Shown here piece by piece: positions 43,934 through 53,376 of a stretch of 64,000 nucleotides of DNA (position 1 is the first letter of the stretch; each line of letters starts with the position of its first letter). Source of the stretch: Streptacidiphilus pinicola (GTDB lineage: Bacteria; Actinomycetota; Actinomycetes; Streptomycetales; Streptomycetaceae); assembly GCF_003258295.1 (NCBI RefSeq), contig NZ_QKYN01000066.1:1-64000 (forward strand), written 5' to 3'. The notes beneath the pieces were generated by a model, which had not been told where the DNA came from, searched no databases, and worked only from the letters and a program-made list of their open reading frames with translations. Both the position numbers and the translations under genes were made by a program.

Positions 43934-44794
43934 GTGTCGACCGCCAGCGTCAATCCCACCGTCCGCCGCCGCCGGCTCGGGGCCGAGCTCCGCCGACTGC
44001 GGGAGCAGAAGGGCCTCACCGCGGAGGAGGTCGCGCAGCAGCTGCTGGTCTCGCAGTCCAAGATCAGCCGCCTGGAGAACGGGCGGCGCAGCATCAGCCA
44101 GCGCGACGTGCGCGATCTCTGCGAGGTCTACGGGGTCAGCGACCCCGCGATGATCGAGGGCCTGATGACCATGGCCCGCGAGTCGCGTCAGCGCGGCTGG
44201 TGGCACGCCTTCGGCGACGTGCCCTACAGCGTCTACATCAGCCTGGAGGCCGAGGCGGTCTCCATCCGCACCTACGAGTCGCTGTTCATCCCGGGCCTGC
44301 TGCAGACCAGGGACTACGCGCACGCCGTCGTCGCGGGCATCCAGCCGGAGGCCCAGCCGGCGCAGATCGAGAAGCGCACCGACGTCCGCATGGTCCGCCA
44401 GGACCTGCTGCGCAAGGGCGACGACCCGCTGCGGCTCTGGGCGGTCATCGACGAGGCGTCGCTGCACCGCGTCGTGGGCAGCCAGGAGACGATGCGGGCG
44501 CAGCTGGAGTCACTGATCGAGACCAGTCTGCTGCCGCACGTGACGGTGCAGGTGCTGCCGTTCGGGGTGGGCGCCCACCCCGGCATGACCGCCAACTTCT
44601 CCGTCCTGGAGTACCGGGACGCGTCCGACGCGACGGTGGTCTACCTGGAGGGCGTCACGAGCGACCTCTATCTGGAGAAGGAGTCGGACGTCCGCGCCTA
44701 CGCGACGCTCTACGAGCACCTCCAGGCCCAGGCGCTCGGCCCCGAGCAGACCCGCGAACTCGTGCACAAGGTGGCGAAGCTGCACACCCGCTGA
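43934..44794 (+). CDS. XRE-family regulator with DUF5753 (Scr1-type)
   Basis: A 286-aa regulator. The N-terminal HTH_XRE is LGAELRRLREQKGLTAEEVAQQLLVSQSKISRLENGRRSISQRDVRDLCEVYGV; the C-terminal DUF5753 has WWHAFGDVPYSVYISLEAEAVSIRTYESLFIPGLLQTRDYAHAVV and IETSLLPHVTVQVLPFGVGAHPGMTANFSVLEY. This family pairs with DUF397 proteins in streptomycetes (Scr1/Scr2, WhiJ types). GTG at 43934 follows AGGAGAG. The DUF397 partner is 204 nt downstream. Role in development or antibiotic control is inferred from family members. Confidence 0.92.
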   Translation: MSTASVNPTVRRRRLGAELRRLREQKGLTAEEVAQQLLVSQSKISRLENGRRSISQRDVRDLCEVYGVSDPAMIEGLMTMARESRQRGWWHAFGDVPYSVYISLEAEAVSIRTYESLFIPGLLQTRDYAHAVVAGIQPEAQPAQIEKRTDVRMVRQDLLRKGDDPLRLWAVIDEASLHRVVGSQETMRAQLESLIETSLLPHVTVQVLPFGVGAHPGMTANFSVLEYRDASDATVVYLEGVTSDLYLEKESDVRAYATLYEHLQAQALGPEQTRELVHKVAKLHTR

Positions 44795-44998
44795 GCCGCA
44801 CCGAGGCCCGCTGAGATCGCGAAGGCGCGGAAGAATACACCACGGGCATGCTCCGGCAGCGTTTCGTCCACCAATTCCTGTCGGATGAGTGAACGCCGAC
44901 AGTCGGAGGTTCCCAGCGGAGGGACGGGGTGGGCAGACTGACACCCGTAATCGCGATCAGCGGATCGTCACCTTGCTCTCCCCGAACTGGAGATGGAA

Positions 44999-45211
44999 AT
45001 GATCACTGAGGACCACCGCGACGGCGCCGCCCTCGACTGGCGCAAGTCCAGCTACTCCGGAGCCAATGCCTGTGTCGAGGTCGCGCGTCCCGACGGCGCG
45101 GTCTTCGTCCGTGACTCCAAGGACCTGGCCGGACCGTCGCTCGCCTTCACCCGCGAGGCCTGGCAGTCCTTCCTCGCCGAGGTTGGGACCGGCTCGCTGG
45201 ACCAGGCCTGA
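44999..45211 (+). CDS. DUF397 domain protein (partner of XRE/DUF5753)
   Basis: A 70-aa protein: LDWRKSSYSGANACVEVARPDGAVFVRDSKDLAGPSLAFTREAWQSFLAEV. This is the standard DUF397 signature (W-RKSSYS-x-CVEV-x-VRDSK). ATG at 44999 is favoured because GGAG lies 6 nt upstream; ATG 44993 would overlap that site. DUF397 proteins bind and relieve their cognate XRE/DUF5753 partner in published Scr pairs (family knowledge). The 200-nt spacer suggests its own promoter. Confidence 0.9.
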   Translation: MITEDHRDGAALDWRKSSYSGANACVEVARPDGAVFVRDSKDLAGPSLAFTREAWQSFLAEVGTGSLDQA

Positions 45212-45214
45212 GGA

Positions 45215-45252
45215 GATGCCCGGCGGGAGCACCCCCGCTCCCCCCGGGCATC
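45215..45252 (+). terminator. Terminator after DUF397 gene
   Basis: A two-part stem, GATGCCCGG/CCGGGCATC with inner GGGAGC/GCTCCC, and a 6-nt loop, starts 4 nt after the stop. Confidence 0.75.
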
Positions 45253-45321
45253 TCAACGCGCGACAAGATCACCCCAGCCCGATCACCCAGCCTCATCACC
45301 CCAGCCCGTTCCCCAGCCCCA

Positions 45322-46200
45322 TTACCGCAGCTCGTCGACGTAGGCGTCGGTCCCGGGCAGGGTCGGCAGGAACGGCGCCACCAGCTCCACCCGCGCCCCT
45401 GGCACCGCCCCGGCCACCTCCCCGTCCAGGCCGGTGAAGGCGTCCCAGCAGCTGCGCGGGTCCTGCTGCAGGAACCAGAGCAACGTCAGCCGGGTGTCCG
45501 TGCCGTCCACGGGCTTCACGTACGACATCCGGTCCACCGGCAGCGGCAACGGCTCGAAGAGCGTGCACATCGCCGCAGGCGAAGGCCCTCCCGGGCCGGC
45601 GGCCCGCAGCCGGGACGGCAGGTGCCGGTCCATCAGCCAGTCGGTCAACTGCCGCCGCTGCTCCGCCGTCTCCGTGTCGATGACCTCCAGCACCAGCCCC
45701 TGGTACGGGTGGTCGAGCGCGTGGATGTCGCGCGGGCCGGCCGCACCGTCCCGGTAGTACGTGCTGACGTGCTGCTGGAAGGCGGTGAACACGTGGGTGC
45801 GATCGCGGTAGACCCGGCCGTCCCGGTTCAGCCGCTTGTTGATCTGCACCGTCCAGCGCATGTGCGCGTCGTGGCGGCCCTGGGTGACCCAGTAGACGGA
45901 GAGATAGCACCCCGCCGTGACCGGCAGATCAACCGCCTCGGTCACCGCCGACTTCTCCGGGTAGCGCAGCAGCTGCAGCTCACGGGTGGCCACGAAGCGC
46001 CGCCCCGCGAACATCCAGGGCATCGCCATCGCCCCGGCGTAGTAGTGGTCGTCCTCGTACCAACGGTTGTAGGCGTACTCGTGGCCCGGCAGCGGCTCGA
46101 CCATGGTGATCAGTGCGCTGCCGATACCGACGCCGTAGGGGCCGCGCGCGGCCAGCTCGGTGTAGCGCAGCAGTTCTTCCGCGTCATCGGAATCCGTCAT
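45322..46200 (-). CDS. Conserved hypothetical protein, EthD/dimeric alpha-beta barrel-like
   Basis: A 292-aa soluble protein that I do not recognise firmly. The N-terminal segment ITMVEPLPGHEYAYNRWYEDDHYYAGAMAMPWMFAGRRFVATRELQLLRYP looks like an EthD/NIPSNAP-type dimeric alpha-beta barrel (HxxYNRWYxxxH). A second half (MCTLFEPLPLPVDRMSYVKPVDGTDTRLTLLWFLQQDPRSCWDAF) may be a repeated barrel. Such proteins occur in actinobacterial catabolic clusters. Start ATG at 46200, divergent from the double-HTH regulator at 46329. Function unknown. Confidence 0.65.
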   Translation of the reverse strand: MTDSDDAEELLRYTELAARGPYGVGIGSALITMVEPLPGHEYAYNRWYEDDHYYAGAMAMPWMFAGRRFVATRELQLLRYPEKSAVTEAVDLPVTAGCYLSVYWVTQGRHDAHMRWTVQINKRLNRDGRVYRDRTHVFTAFQQHVSTYYRDGAAGPRDIHALDHPYQGLVLEVIDTETAEQRRQLTDWLMDRHLPSRLRAAGPGGPSPAAMCTLFEPLPLPVDRMSYVKPVDGTDTRLTLLWFLQQDPRSCWDAFTGLDGEVAGAVPGARVELVAPFLPTLPGTDAYVDELR

Positions 46201-46328
46201 GGAGCTGACGGTAAGTCAGATCAAGGCAACTGCCCAGAGGAAGCTCCAGACGTTCGGCACCCCGCCCACGACGGCCTTGTGCGATCGTTGCCTGGGCCGA
46301 CCCGCCTTGTCCGCTTAGCCTCCGTTTC

Positions 46329-47012
46329 ATGCCGAGACGCTCCCCTGCCGCCTCCCACGCCCCGGTTCCCTTCGACCCGGCGGCGGCCCACGCGGTGCGG
46401 TACGCCCTGGGACTCAGCCCGGCCATGGTCGCCCGCTCCCTCGCCGAGTCCTACGCCATGCCGGTCCCGCCCACCCAGGTCATCGCCTGGGAGACCGGCG
46501 CCGCACATCCCTCCGAACGCGAACTGATCGCGCTCGCCCGCGTGTTGTGGTGCCTGCCCGGCCAGCTGATGGGCGGCAGGGAGGAGTCGCTGCGGGACCA
46601 CCGGCTCGCCCTCGACCTGCCCCAGGATCAGGTGGCCCGCCGACTGCGGATCACCCCGCGCGAGTACGCCAAGCTGGAGGTGCACTGGACCGGCGACCGC
46701 AACCTCACCCGCGACCTGGCCGAGGTGCTGCGGCTCGACGCCCCCACCCTGGTCCGGGTCTGCGAGCGGGAGGAGGAGCTGGAGGAGCTGCTGCGCCGCG
46801 CGATCGACGGCCGCTGGCAGGCCCAGGTACGGCCGGTGCTCGACCTGGTGCCGACGCTGTCGGAGCGCTGGGTCTCCGAGGCGCTGCAGACGCTCGCCGC
46901 CGAGAAGGCCACCTCGAGCGCCCTGTGGGGCGGGAGCACGACGCCCGCCCCGACCCAGGAGGAGGAGGTGGGCCAGCTGGAGCGCTTCTGGGCCCTCGTC
47001 ACCCCCGTATAG
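46329..47012 (+). CDS. Regulator with two tandem HTH domains
   Basis: A 227-aa cytoplasmic protein with two XRE-like helix-turn-helix units. The first is residues 17-78 (AVRYALGLSPAMVARSLAESYAMPVPPTQVIAWETGAAHPSERELIALARVLWC). The second is about 88-148 (HRLALDLPQDQVARRLRITPREYAKLEVHWTGDRNLTRDLAEVLRL). The first HTH has a longer turn than usual. The C-terminal helical region ends EEEVGQLERFWALVTPV. No effector domain. Divergent from the EthD-like gene, which may be its target. Confidence 0.75.
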   Translation: MPRRSPAASHAPVPFDPAAAHAVRYALGLSPAMVARSLAESYAMPVPPTQVIAWETGAAHPSERELIALARVLWCLPGQLMGGREESLRDHRLALDLPQDQVARRLRITPREYAKLEVHWTGDRNLTRDLAEVLRLDAPTLVRVCEREEELEELLRRAIDGRWQAQVRPVLDLVPTLSERWVSEALQTLAAEKATSSALWGGSTTPAPTQEEEVGQLERFWALVTPV

Positions 47013-47053
47013 GTCTGGCGCACGGGTCTGGCACCCTGCACGTGGAAGTCCTA

Positions 47054-47072
47054 GTCTGACGCATCGTCAGAC
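47054..47072. promoter_or_regulatory. TetR-like operator, site D
   Basis: GTCTGACGCATCGTCAGAC, with perfect 8-bp arms around CAT, is the strongest copy of the family. It is 39 nt upstream of the SDR at 47111. Confidence 0.75.
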
Positions 47073-47110
47073 CGGCTCGTCGGTCAAGGGCATGCCCCGG
47101 GAGGATCGCC

Positions 47111-47896
47111 ATGCTGCTCGAAGGACGCACCGTCGTGGTGTCCGGCGTCGGACCCGGCCTCGGCCACCGGGTCGCCATGGCCGCGGCGCGGGACGGCGCC
47201 AACGTCGTGCTCGGCGCGCGCACGGGTGAGAACCTGGCGAAGACCGCCGAGCAGATCGAGACGACCCGTCCCGGCGCGACCGTATGGAAGCGGACCGACA
47301 TCGCCGACGCCGAGCGCTGCGACGAGCTCGCCGCCCTCGCCGTCGAACGCTTCGGCCGGATCGACGCGGTGATCCACGTCGCCGCCATGGACCAGTCCTT
47401 CGGCGGCCTCGCGGACGCCGACTTCGACGAGTGGCGCCGGGTCCTCGACGTCAACCTGATCGGCACGCTGCAGCTGACGCGCTCCTGCCTCCCCGCACTG
47501 CGTGAACGCGGCGGCTCCGTCGTGATCATCGGCACCCAGTCCGCGATCGCCGCGCCGTCCCAGGTCCGCCAGGCCGCCTACGCCGCCTCCAAGGGCGCGT
47601 TGACCAGCGCGATGTACAGCATGGCCCGCGAGCTCGGCCCGGACCGGATCCGGGTCAACACCGTGCTCCCGGGCTGGATGTGGGGCCCGATGGTGGAGGC
47701 CTACGTCACCTGGACCGCCACCGGCGAGAACGTCCCGGAGGAGGAGGTCGCCCAGCGCCTCACCGAGCGGGTCGTCCTGCCTGAGCTCGCCACCGACGGG
47801 GACGTGGCCGAGGCCGCGATCTTCCTCGCCTCCGACCGCGCCCGCGCCATCACCGGCCAGTCCCTGCTGGTCAACGCGGGCGAGATCATGCGCTGA
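47111..47896 (+). CDS. Short-chain dehydrogenase/reductase
   Basis: A 261-aa SDR. The cofactor motif VSGVGPGLGHR is the GxGxGLG variant. VIHVAAMDQSFGG replaces the usual NNAG, with catalytic Ser in IIGTQSAIAAPSQ, Tyr/Lys in AAYAASKGAL, and a C-terminal ITGQSLLVNAG. Motifs resemble the 47-type steroid/aryl-alcohol SDRs of mycobacteria. ATG at 47111 with GGGAGGATCGCC before it. It ends 14 nt before the convergent FO synthase. Its operator links it to the LLM/SDR island at 4-10 kb and to korAB. Confidence 0.88.
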   Translation: MLLEGRTVVVSGVGPGLGHRVAMAAARDGANVVLGARTGENLAKTAEQIETTRPGATVWKRTDIADAERCDELAALAVERFGRIDAVIHVAAMDQSFGGLADADFDEWRRVLDVNLIGTLQLTRSCLPALRERGGSVVIIGTQSAIAAPSQVRQAAYAASKGALTSAMYSMARELGPDRIRVNTVLPGWMWGPMVEAYVTWTATGENVPEEEVAQRLTERVVLPELATDGDVAEAAIFLASDRARAITGQSLLVNAGEIMR

Positions 47897-47909
47897 CCAG
47901 CAACCTCTC

Positions 47910-50534
47910 TCAGTCCACCACCGGCAGCAGTTCCGGCAGGTGCCCGTCCGAGGCCAGCGCCGCCGCCCGCCGCTCCGGCGGGACCGGCCCGTACAGGGTC
48001 GTGCGCTGGCCGGAGCGCCGCCCGGCCGCCGAGGCGACGGCCTCCAGCTCGCGGATGGACTTGTAGCTGCCGTAGGACGAGCCGGCCATCCGGGAGATGG
48101 TCTCCTCCATGAGCGTGCCGCCGAGGTCGTTGGCGCCGCTGCGCAGCATCTCGGCCGCGCCCTCGGTACCGAGCTTGACCCAGCTGGTCTGGATGTTGGG
48201 GATCCGGCCGTGCAGCAGCAACCGGGCCATCGCGGTGACGGCGCGGTTGTCGCGCATCGTCGGGCCCGGCCGGGAGATGCCCGCGAGGTAGACCGGCGCG
48301 TTGGTGTGCACGAACGGCAGCGTCACGAACTCGGTGAACCCGCCCCGGCCGGCCTCCAGTGAGCGGTCCTGGATCTCCGCCAGCAGCCGCAGGTGACCGA
48401 GCCAGTGGCGGGGCTGGTCCACGTGCCCGTACATCATCGTGGACGAGGAGCGGATGCCCAGCTCGTGCGCGGTGGTGACGACCTCGACCCAGGTGGCGGC
48501 GGGCAGCTTGCCCTTGGTGAGCACCCAGCGGACCTCGTCGTCGAGGATCTCGGCGGCGGTGCCGGGGATGGTGTCGAGCCCGGCCTCCTTCGCCTGCGCG
48601 AGCCAGTCCCTGACGGACAGTCCGGTACGGGTCGCGCCGTTGACGATCTCCATCGGCGAGAAGGCGTGCACGTGCATGCCGGGCACCCGCTCCTTCACCG
48701 CGCGGGCGATGTCGAAGTAGGCGGTGCCGGGCAGGTCCGGGTGGATGCCGCCCTGCATGCACACCTCGGTCGCGCCGACCTGCCACGCCTGCTCGGCGCG
48801 GTCGGCGACCTGGGAGAGCGAGAGCGTGTACGCGTCGGCGTCGGTGCGGCGCTGCGCGAAGGCGCAGAAACGGCAGCCGGTGTAGCAGACGTTGGTGAAG
48901 TTGATGTTCCGCGTGACGCAGTAGGTGACGACGTCCCCGACGACATCGCGGCGCACCGCGTCGGCGACGGAGCAGAGCGCGTCGAGCGCCGGGCCGTCCG
49001 CGTGGAACAGTGCCAGCGCCTGCGGGTCCGTCAGCCGGCGCGGGTCGTCTGCGGCGACGGCCAGGGCCTCGCGCACCTCGGCGTCCAGGCGCTGCGGCGA
49101 CGACCTCTCGGGGGCGCCCGTCGCGGCCGCGACCTCGCGCAGCGCCTCCCAGTCGCCGTAGACCTCGTCGAAGTCGCCGCGCCGGTCGCCGGAACGCCCG
49201 CCGCCCGGCCCCTGTGCGTCGATCTCGGTGTGCAGCTCGGTGCGCCCGCTCGCGGTGAAGACCTCCTCGGGCTCCTGCCAGGGCAGTCCGACCGCCATGG
49301 CCCCCTCCCTGGCCAGTCCCGTCTCCGGGTCGGCCAGCGCGCGGACGTGCGGCAGCAGGCGCGGGTCGAGCCACGGCTCCCCCTGGCGCACGTACGCGGG
49401 GTAGACGCAGAGCCGCTCGCGCAACTCGAAGCCGGCCACCCGGGAGCGCGCGGCCAGCTCCTCGATCTGCGGCCAGGGGCGTTCGGGGTTGACGTGGTCG
49501 ATGGTCAGCGGCGACACGCCGCCCCAGTCGTCGACCCCGGCGCCGATCAGCCGCTCGTACTCGCTGTCGACGAGATTCGGCGGCGCCTGGAGACAGGCGG
49601 AGGGACCGAGGATGTGCCGGGCCACAGCCACCGTGGCGACGAGCTCGTCCAGTTCGGCGTCGGGCATGCCGCGCATCGCCGTGTCCGGCTTGGCGCGGAA
49701 GTTCTGGATGATCAGTTCCTGGATGCCGTGGTAGGACCGCGAGATCCGGCGCAGGGCGAACAGGGAGTCCGCGCGTTCCTCGACCGTCTCGCCGATGCCG
49801 ATCAGCAGGCCGGAGGTGAACGGGACGGCGGAGCGGCCCGCGTCCTCCAGCACCCGCAGCCGGACGGCCGGCTCCTTGTCCGGGGAGCCGTGGTGCGGCC
49901 CGCCGGGCTCCGACCACAGCCGGGTGGCGGTCGTCTCCAGCATCATGCCCATGGACGGGGCGACCGGCTTGAGGCGCTGGAAGTCGGTCCAGGACAGCAC
50001 GCCCGGGTTGAGGTGGGGCAGCAGGCCGGTCTCCTCCAGGATGCGGACGGAGACGGCGCGGACGTAGGCGATGGTGTCGTCGTAGCCGTGCGCGTCGAGC
50101 CACTCGCGGGCCTCGGGCCAGCGGTCCTCGGGCTTGTCGCCGAGCGTGATCAGCGCTTCCTTGCAGCCGAGCGCGGCGCCCTTGCGGGCGACGTCCAGCA
50201 CCTCGTCCGGCGACATGAACATCCCGTGCCCGGCCCGACGCAGCTTGCCGGGGACGGTGACGAAGGTGCAGTAGTGGCACTTGTCCCGGCACAGCCGGGT
50301 GAGCGGGATGAAGACGCTCTTCGAGTAGGTGATGACGCCGGGTCGGCCGGCCGCCGCAAGGCCCGCGTCGCGCAGCCGGGCCGCGGACGCGGCGAGCTCG
50401 CGCAGGTCGTCCCCGCGGGCCCGGAGCAGGACCGCGGCCTCCGCCACGTCGAGGGCCACGCCCTGCCGCGCCCGGTGCAGCGCACGGCGCATGGCGTTGG
50501 CGGTCGGACCCGCTCCGATCTCCTGATCCTTCAT
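47910..50534 (-). CDS. fbiC: Bifunctional FO synthase (CofG-CofH fusion)
   Basis: An 874-aa double radical-SAM enzyme. It makes the deazaflavin chromophore FO of coenzyme F420 from tyrosine and the 5-amino-6-ribitylaminouracil intermediate. The CofG half has CRDKCHYC and [15 protein letters not shown]; the CofH half has [10 protein letters not shown] and [20 protein letters not shown], each with a complete CxxxCxxC cluster motif. C-terminus [24 protein letters not shown] matches streptomycete proteins. ATG at 50534 (MKDQEIG) is chosen; ATG 50546 (MVHPMKD) is also possible. Supplies F420 to enzymes such as the LLM oxidoreductase at 8320. Single gene. Confidence 0.96.
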   Translation of the reverse strand: MKDQEIGAGPTANAMRRALHRARQGVALDVAEAAVLLRARGDDLRELAASAARLRDAGLAAAGRPGVITYSKSVFIPLTRLCRDKCHYCTFVTVPGKLRRAGHGMFMSPDEVLDVARKGAALGCKEALITLGDKPEDRWPEAREWLDAHGYDDTIAYVRAVSVRILEETGLLPHLNPGVLSWTDFQRLKPVAPSMGMMLETTATRLWSEPGGPHHGSPDKEPAVRLRVLEDAGRSAVPFTSGLLIGIGETVEERADSLFALRRISRSYHGIQELIIQNFRAKPDTAMRGMPDAELDELVATVAVARHILGPSACLQAPPNLVDSEYERLIGAGVDDWGGVSPLTIDHVNPERPWPQIEELAARSRVAGFELRERLCVYPAYVRQGEPWLDPRLLPHVRALADPETGLAREGAMAVGLPWQEPEEVFTASGRTELHTEIDAQGPGGGRSGDRRGDFDEVYGDWEALREVAAATGAPERSSPQRLDAEVREALAVAADDPRRLTDPQALALFHADGPALDALCSVADAVRRDVVGDVVTYCVTRNINFTNVCYTGCRFCAFAQRRTDADAYTLSLSQVADRAEQAWQVGATEVCMQGGIHPDLPGTAYFDIARAVKERVPGMHVHAFSPMEIVNGATRTGLSVRDWLAQAKEAGLDTIPGTAAEILDDEVRWVLTKGKLPAATWVEVVTTAHELGIRSSSTMMYGHVDQPRHWLGHLRLLAEIQDRSLEAGRGGFTEFVTLPFVHTNAPVYLAGISRPGPTMRDNRAVTAMARLLLHGRIPNIQTSWVKLGTEGAAEMLRSGANDLGGTLMEETISRMAGSSYGSYKSIRELEAVASAAGRRSGQRTTLYGPVPPERRAAALASDGHLPELLPVVD

Positions 50535-50697
50535 GGGGTGAACCATACGCGGGACCGCTTCCGACCCCCAGGTCGAACCCTGAGATCGTCTCAGGGTCGC
50601 GTAGTCCGACGGGTGGAACCGGTTTTGCGCCCGTGGGCCGATGCCGCGTCCGGAGGTGGAGGCGTTCAATGGCAGCGTGGGAAAGAGGGAGGAAACC

Positions 50698-51915
50698 ATG
50701 GAGGGACAGACAATGGCGCCCAACAGCGACCGGGGCGGGAACGACCGGGCAGGCACCGCGCGGACGAGCCGCAAGCGACTGATCCTGGTCTCGGCGGCGG
50801 TGGCCGCGGTCGCGGGTTCCGTCGCCGCGGGCACGGCGCTGGCGGCCGGGCCTTCGCTGCCGCCGGTGACGGCGCAGGCGCTGCTGGCACGCGCCCTCGG
50901 CAGCCACCAGCAGGTCTTCTCGGGCACGATCGAGTCCACGGTGGATCTGGGCGTGCCCTCACAGCTCGTCTCCCAGCTGCCCTCGGCGCTGGCCTCCTCG
51001 GGCTCGCAGAAGGGCGCGGGCGCGGGCGCCAACCCGCAGGCGCAGCAGGCCGAGCAGCAACTGCTGGGCCTGCTCTCCGGCACGCACAGCTTCGACGTGG
51101 CCGCCGACGGTCCGAACCGACAGTCGTTCAGCTCCAGCGACACGGGACGCACGGTCCGCTTCGTCCACAACGGCAGCGAGGCCTGGTCCTACGACAGCCA
51201 GAGCGACCAGGTCACCCACTACACCGGGATCCGCCCGGACGACGCCACCGCGCAGCCGAGCAACCCGACGCCGACCACCCCGGCCGACGCGGCGCGCCTG
51301 CTGCAGCAGATCGCCCCGTACAGCGCGGTCTCGGTGGACGGCAACTCGATGGTCGCCGGCCGCCAGGTCTACGTCCTGGTCGTCACGCCGAAGGGCAGCG
51401 GTTCGAGCATCGGCGACGTCCGCCTCTCGGTGGACTCGAAGACCTCCATGCCGCTCGGCGTGCAGATCGACCCTGCTGACGGCAGCAGCCCGATCGCGGA
51501 CGTGCGCTTCTCCAAGGTCAGCTTCGACGAGCCGGTCGCGAGCACCTTCGACTTCGCCGCGCCGCAGGGCGCCAAGGTCACCACGAAGACCGCGGGCGAG
51601 ACGGGCAAGTCCGGGGAGAAGACCGCCCCGCACGGCACCAAGCCGGGGCAGCGCGGCCCGGCCGCGCCGCAGCAGCGGCCGAACGACATCCAGGTCCTCG
51701 GCTCCGGCTGGACCACCGTCTACAAGATCAGCCCGTCCGCCATGGCCAAGGGCGGCAAGGGCGGCAACCCGCTGGACGCGCTCAAGACCATCGGCCACTC
51801 CGTCCCGGGCGGCACGCTGTTCACCACCAAGGTGGTCAACGTCCTGGTCACCGACAACGGCACCGTCTACGCGGGCGCGGTCACCCCGCAGTACCTGGAG
51901 AACCTGGCCAAGTAG
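50698..51915 (+). CDS. LolA-like (DUF2092) periplasmic/secreted protein
   Basis: A 405-aa exported protein. An N-terminal membrane anchor or signal ([24 protein letters not shown]) is followed by an incomplete beta-barrel of the LolA/LppX type: [107 protein letters not shown] Lys/Pro/Gly-rich linker and a small C-terminal domain ([38 protein letters not shown]) complete it. It probably binds a lipid or an outer-surface ligand. ATG at 50698 follows GGGAGG. Divergent from FO synthase. Confidence 0.82.
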   Translation: MEGQTMAPNSDRGGNDRAGTARTSRKRLILVSAAVAAVAGSVAAGTALAAGPSLPPVTAQALLARALGSHQQVFSGTIESTVDLGVPSQLVSQLPSALASSGSQKGAGAGANPQAQQAEQQLLGLLSGTHSFDVAADGPNRQSFSSSDTGRTVRFVHNGSEAWSYDSQSDQVTHYTGIRPDDATAQPSNPTPTTPADAARLLQQIAPYSAVSVDGNSMVAGRQVYVLVVTPKGSGSSIGDVRLSVDSKTSMPLGVQIDPADGSSPIADVRFSKVSFDEPVASTFDFAAPQGAKVTTKTAGETGKSGEKTAPHGTKPGQRGPAAPQQRPNDIQVLGSGWTTVYKISPSAMAKGGKGGNPLDALKTIGHSVPGGTLFTTKVVNVLVTDNGTVYAGAVTPQYLENLAK

Positions 51916-51925
51916 CAGGCCCGCA

Positions 51926-52038
51926 GTTCAGACAGGCCCGTTGTCCAGACAGGCCCGTTGTCCAGACAAGAGCAGGGCCGAGTCGCAAAACTAGTCCAGA
52001 CAAGTCAAGAGGCTTTCCGAGAACTAGTCCGGACAAGT
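51926..52038. promoter_or_regulatory. GntR/HutC-like palindrome cluster
   Basis: Full dyads ACTAGTCCAGACAAGT (51990-52005) and ACTAGTCCGGACAAGT (52023-52038) lie 33 bp apart. Upstream, TTGTCCAGACAAG (51958-51970) is another dyad, and a 17-bp unit ttgtccagacaggcccg occurs once in full with degenerate copies on both sides (51926-51970). They lie upstream of the secreted phosphodiesterase at 52164 and resemble those at 25162-25212. Confidence 0.65.
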
Positions 52039-52069
52039 GATCGGTCGACCGAGGTTCGGTCGGCCGATC
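52039..52069. terminator. 14-bp hairpin between operators and phosphodiesterase
   Basis: Arms 52039-52052 and 52056-52069 pair with one mismatch around GGT, starting directly after the second palindrome. It may terminate the upstream gene or lie in the 5' leader. Confidence 0.5.
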
Positions 52070-52163
52070 ACATCTGCTCATGCACCGTTCTTCCAGTCTT
52101 ACCCATCGGTAGTTAGCGTGCAGGTCCGTCATGCAACGGCCCGCCTCTACCGAGGAGCTCACC

Positions 52164-53189
52164 GTGCGCAAGCGCGCTCTGCTCGCCACCACCCTCGCCG
52201 CAGCCACCGCCGTCCTCGGCGGTCTGACCACCGCGCCCGCCGCCCAGGCGTCGACCGGCAACTCGCTCTCGGTCTTCGCCTGGAACGTCGACCTGGCCAC
52301 CTCCGTGGTCGACAGCACGCAGAACGAGAACGCCGCCGGCCGCACCCCGGTCATCGAGTCGATCATCAAGCAGCACGACGCCGACGTGGTCGTCCTGGAC
52401 GAGCTCTTCAACCACGACTCGACGAGCAGCATCGAGAGCGCGCTGGCCGCGCAGTATCCGTACCACACGCCCGTCGTCGGCCAGGTCTGCTCCGGTGGCG
52501 GCTGGAACGGCATCAGCGGGGACTGCTCGAACTCCTGGTTCGTCATCAACGGCGGCACCATGATCTTCTCGAAGTACCCGATCACGGCCCAGTACGCCCA
52601 TGTCTTCTCCAACTCGACCTCCGGCACCTGGGACTACAACGCCGACAAGGGCGCCGCGCTGGCCGAGATCGACAAGAACGGCGTGAACACCTGGGTCGTC
52701 GGCACCCACCTGCAGGCCGACCAGTCCGGCACCTCCACCGACACCACCCAGGCCACCCGCCTGGCCCAGCTCGGCGAGATCCGCAGCTGGGTCAACGGCA
52801 TCGCGGGCACCTCCGCGCCGGTCCTGATCGGCGGCGACCTCAACGTCGAGTACTTCCACGGCGCCTCGCGCGGCGACTACACCAACGCCGAGAACGCGGT
52901 CGGCGGCGTGCTGGGCACTCCCGCCACCGACTCGAGCCAGCTGACCACCATGGACTGCCCGGTGTCGGCCTGGTGCCAGTACATGTCCGGCGTCGAGTCC
53001 TTCCCGAGCGACTACCAGGACAGCCTCGACTACGTCGGCTACCTGAACGCGCCGGGCCGTCCGACCCCGCTGGCGCTGCCCTCCGTCGCCACCGACTTCG
53101 ACCCGCAGTCCGGCTGGACCCAGGGCCAGGTCGACACCCAGTCCCCCAGCGACCACTACCCGGTGCAGGCCACCTTCCAGCTGCCGTAA
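52164..53189 (+). CDS. Secreted sphingomyelinase C-like phosphodiesterase
   Basis: A 341-aa exported member of the endonuclease/exonuclease/phosphatase superfamily. Signal VRKRALLATTLAAATAVLGGLTTAPAAQA. Catalytic blocks: FAWNVDLATS (Asn), DADVVVLDELFNHD (metal Glu), VGTHLQAD (His), VLIGGDLNVEYFHG (Asp/Asn), SLDYVGYLNA, SPSDHYPVQATF (C-terminal Asp-His). The pattern fits sphingomyelin or phospholipid phosphodiesterase C. GTG at 52164 follows GAGGAG. Preceded by paired GntR-like operators shared with the phosphoesterase at 25309, and followed by a terminator. Confidence 0.9.
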   Translation: MRKRALLATTLAAATAVLGGLTTAPAAQASTGNSLSVFAWNVDLATSVVDSTQNENAAGRTPVIESIIKQHDADVVVLDELFNHDSTSSIESALAAQYPYHTPVVGQVCSGGGWNGISGDCSNSWFVINGGTMIFSKYPITAQYAHVFSNSTSGTWDYNADKGAALAEIDKNGVNTWVVGTHLQADQSGTSTDTTQATRLAQLGEIRSWVNGIAGTSAPVLIGGDLNVEYFHGASRGDYTNAENAVGGVLGTPATDSSQLTTMDCPVSAWCQYMSGVESFPSDYQDSLDYVGYLNAPGRPTPLALPSVATDFDPQSGWTQGQVDTQSPSDHYPVQATFQLP

Positions 53190-53235
53190 GCACCCGGCAT
53201 CCGGGCCCCACCGCAGGTGGTGGTCCACACCACTC

Positions 53236-53268
53236 GACGGGGTGTCAGCTGCCCCTCGACACCCCGTC
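53236..53268 (+). terminator. Terminator after the phosphodiesterase
   Basis: 11-bp stem GACGGGGTGTC/GACACCCCGTC with an 11-nt loop, 46 nt after the stop. Confidence 0.7.
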
Positions 53269-53376
53269 TCACCTGCTGAAAGGCACCTTGACGCACGTCA
53301 GTTGAGCGGATGCCATGGACCGTCCACCCACGCCCGGTTGCGGGGGCGTCGTCGGTCCGAGCAGAAGGCATCACGT

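Noticed and set aside
47701-50907. Very long second open frame (over 1000 codons) on the same strand as FO synthase
   Set aside because: Arg/Ala/Pro/Gly-rich shadow of the FO synthase frame caused by GC-biased codons; the real product has both radical-SAM motifs in the other frame.
53289-53300. TGACG/CGTCA dyad before the orphan binding protein as a sixth TCTGAC-family site
   Set aside because: The spacing is 2 nt rather than 3 and the outer TC/GA bases are missing, so it does not fit the family.
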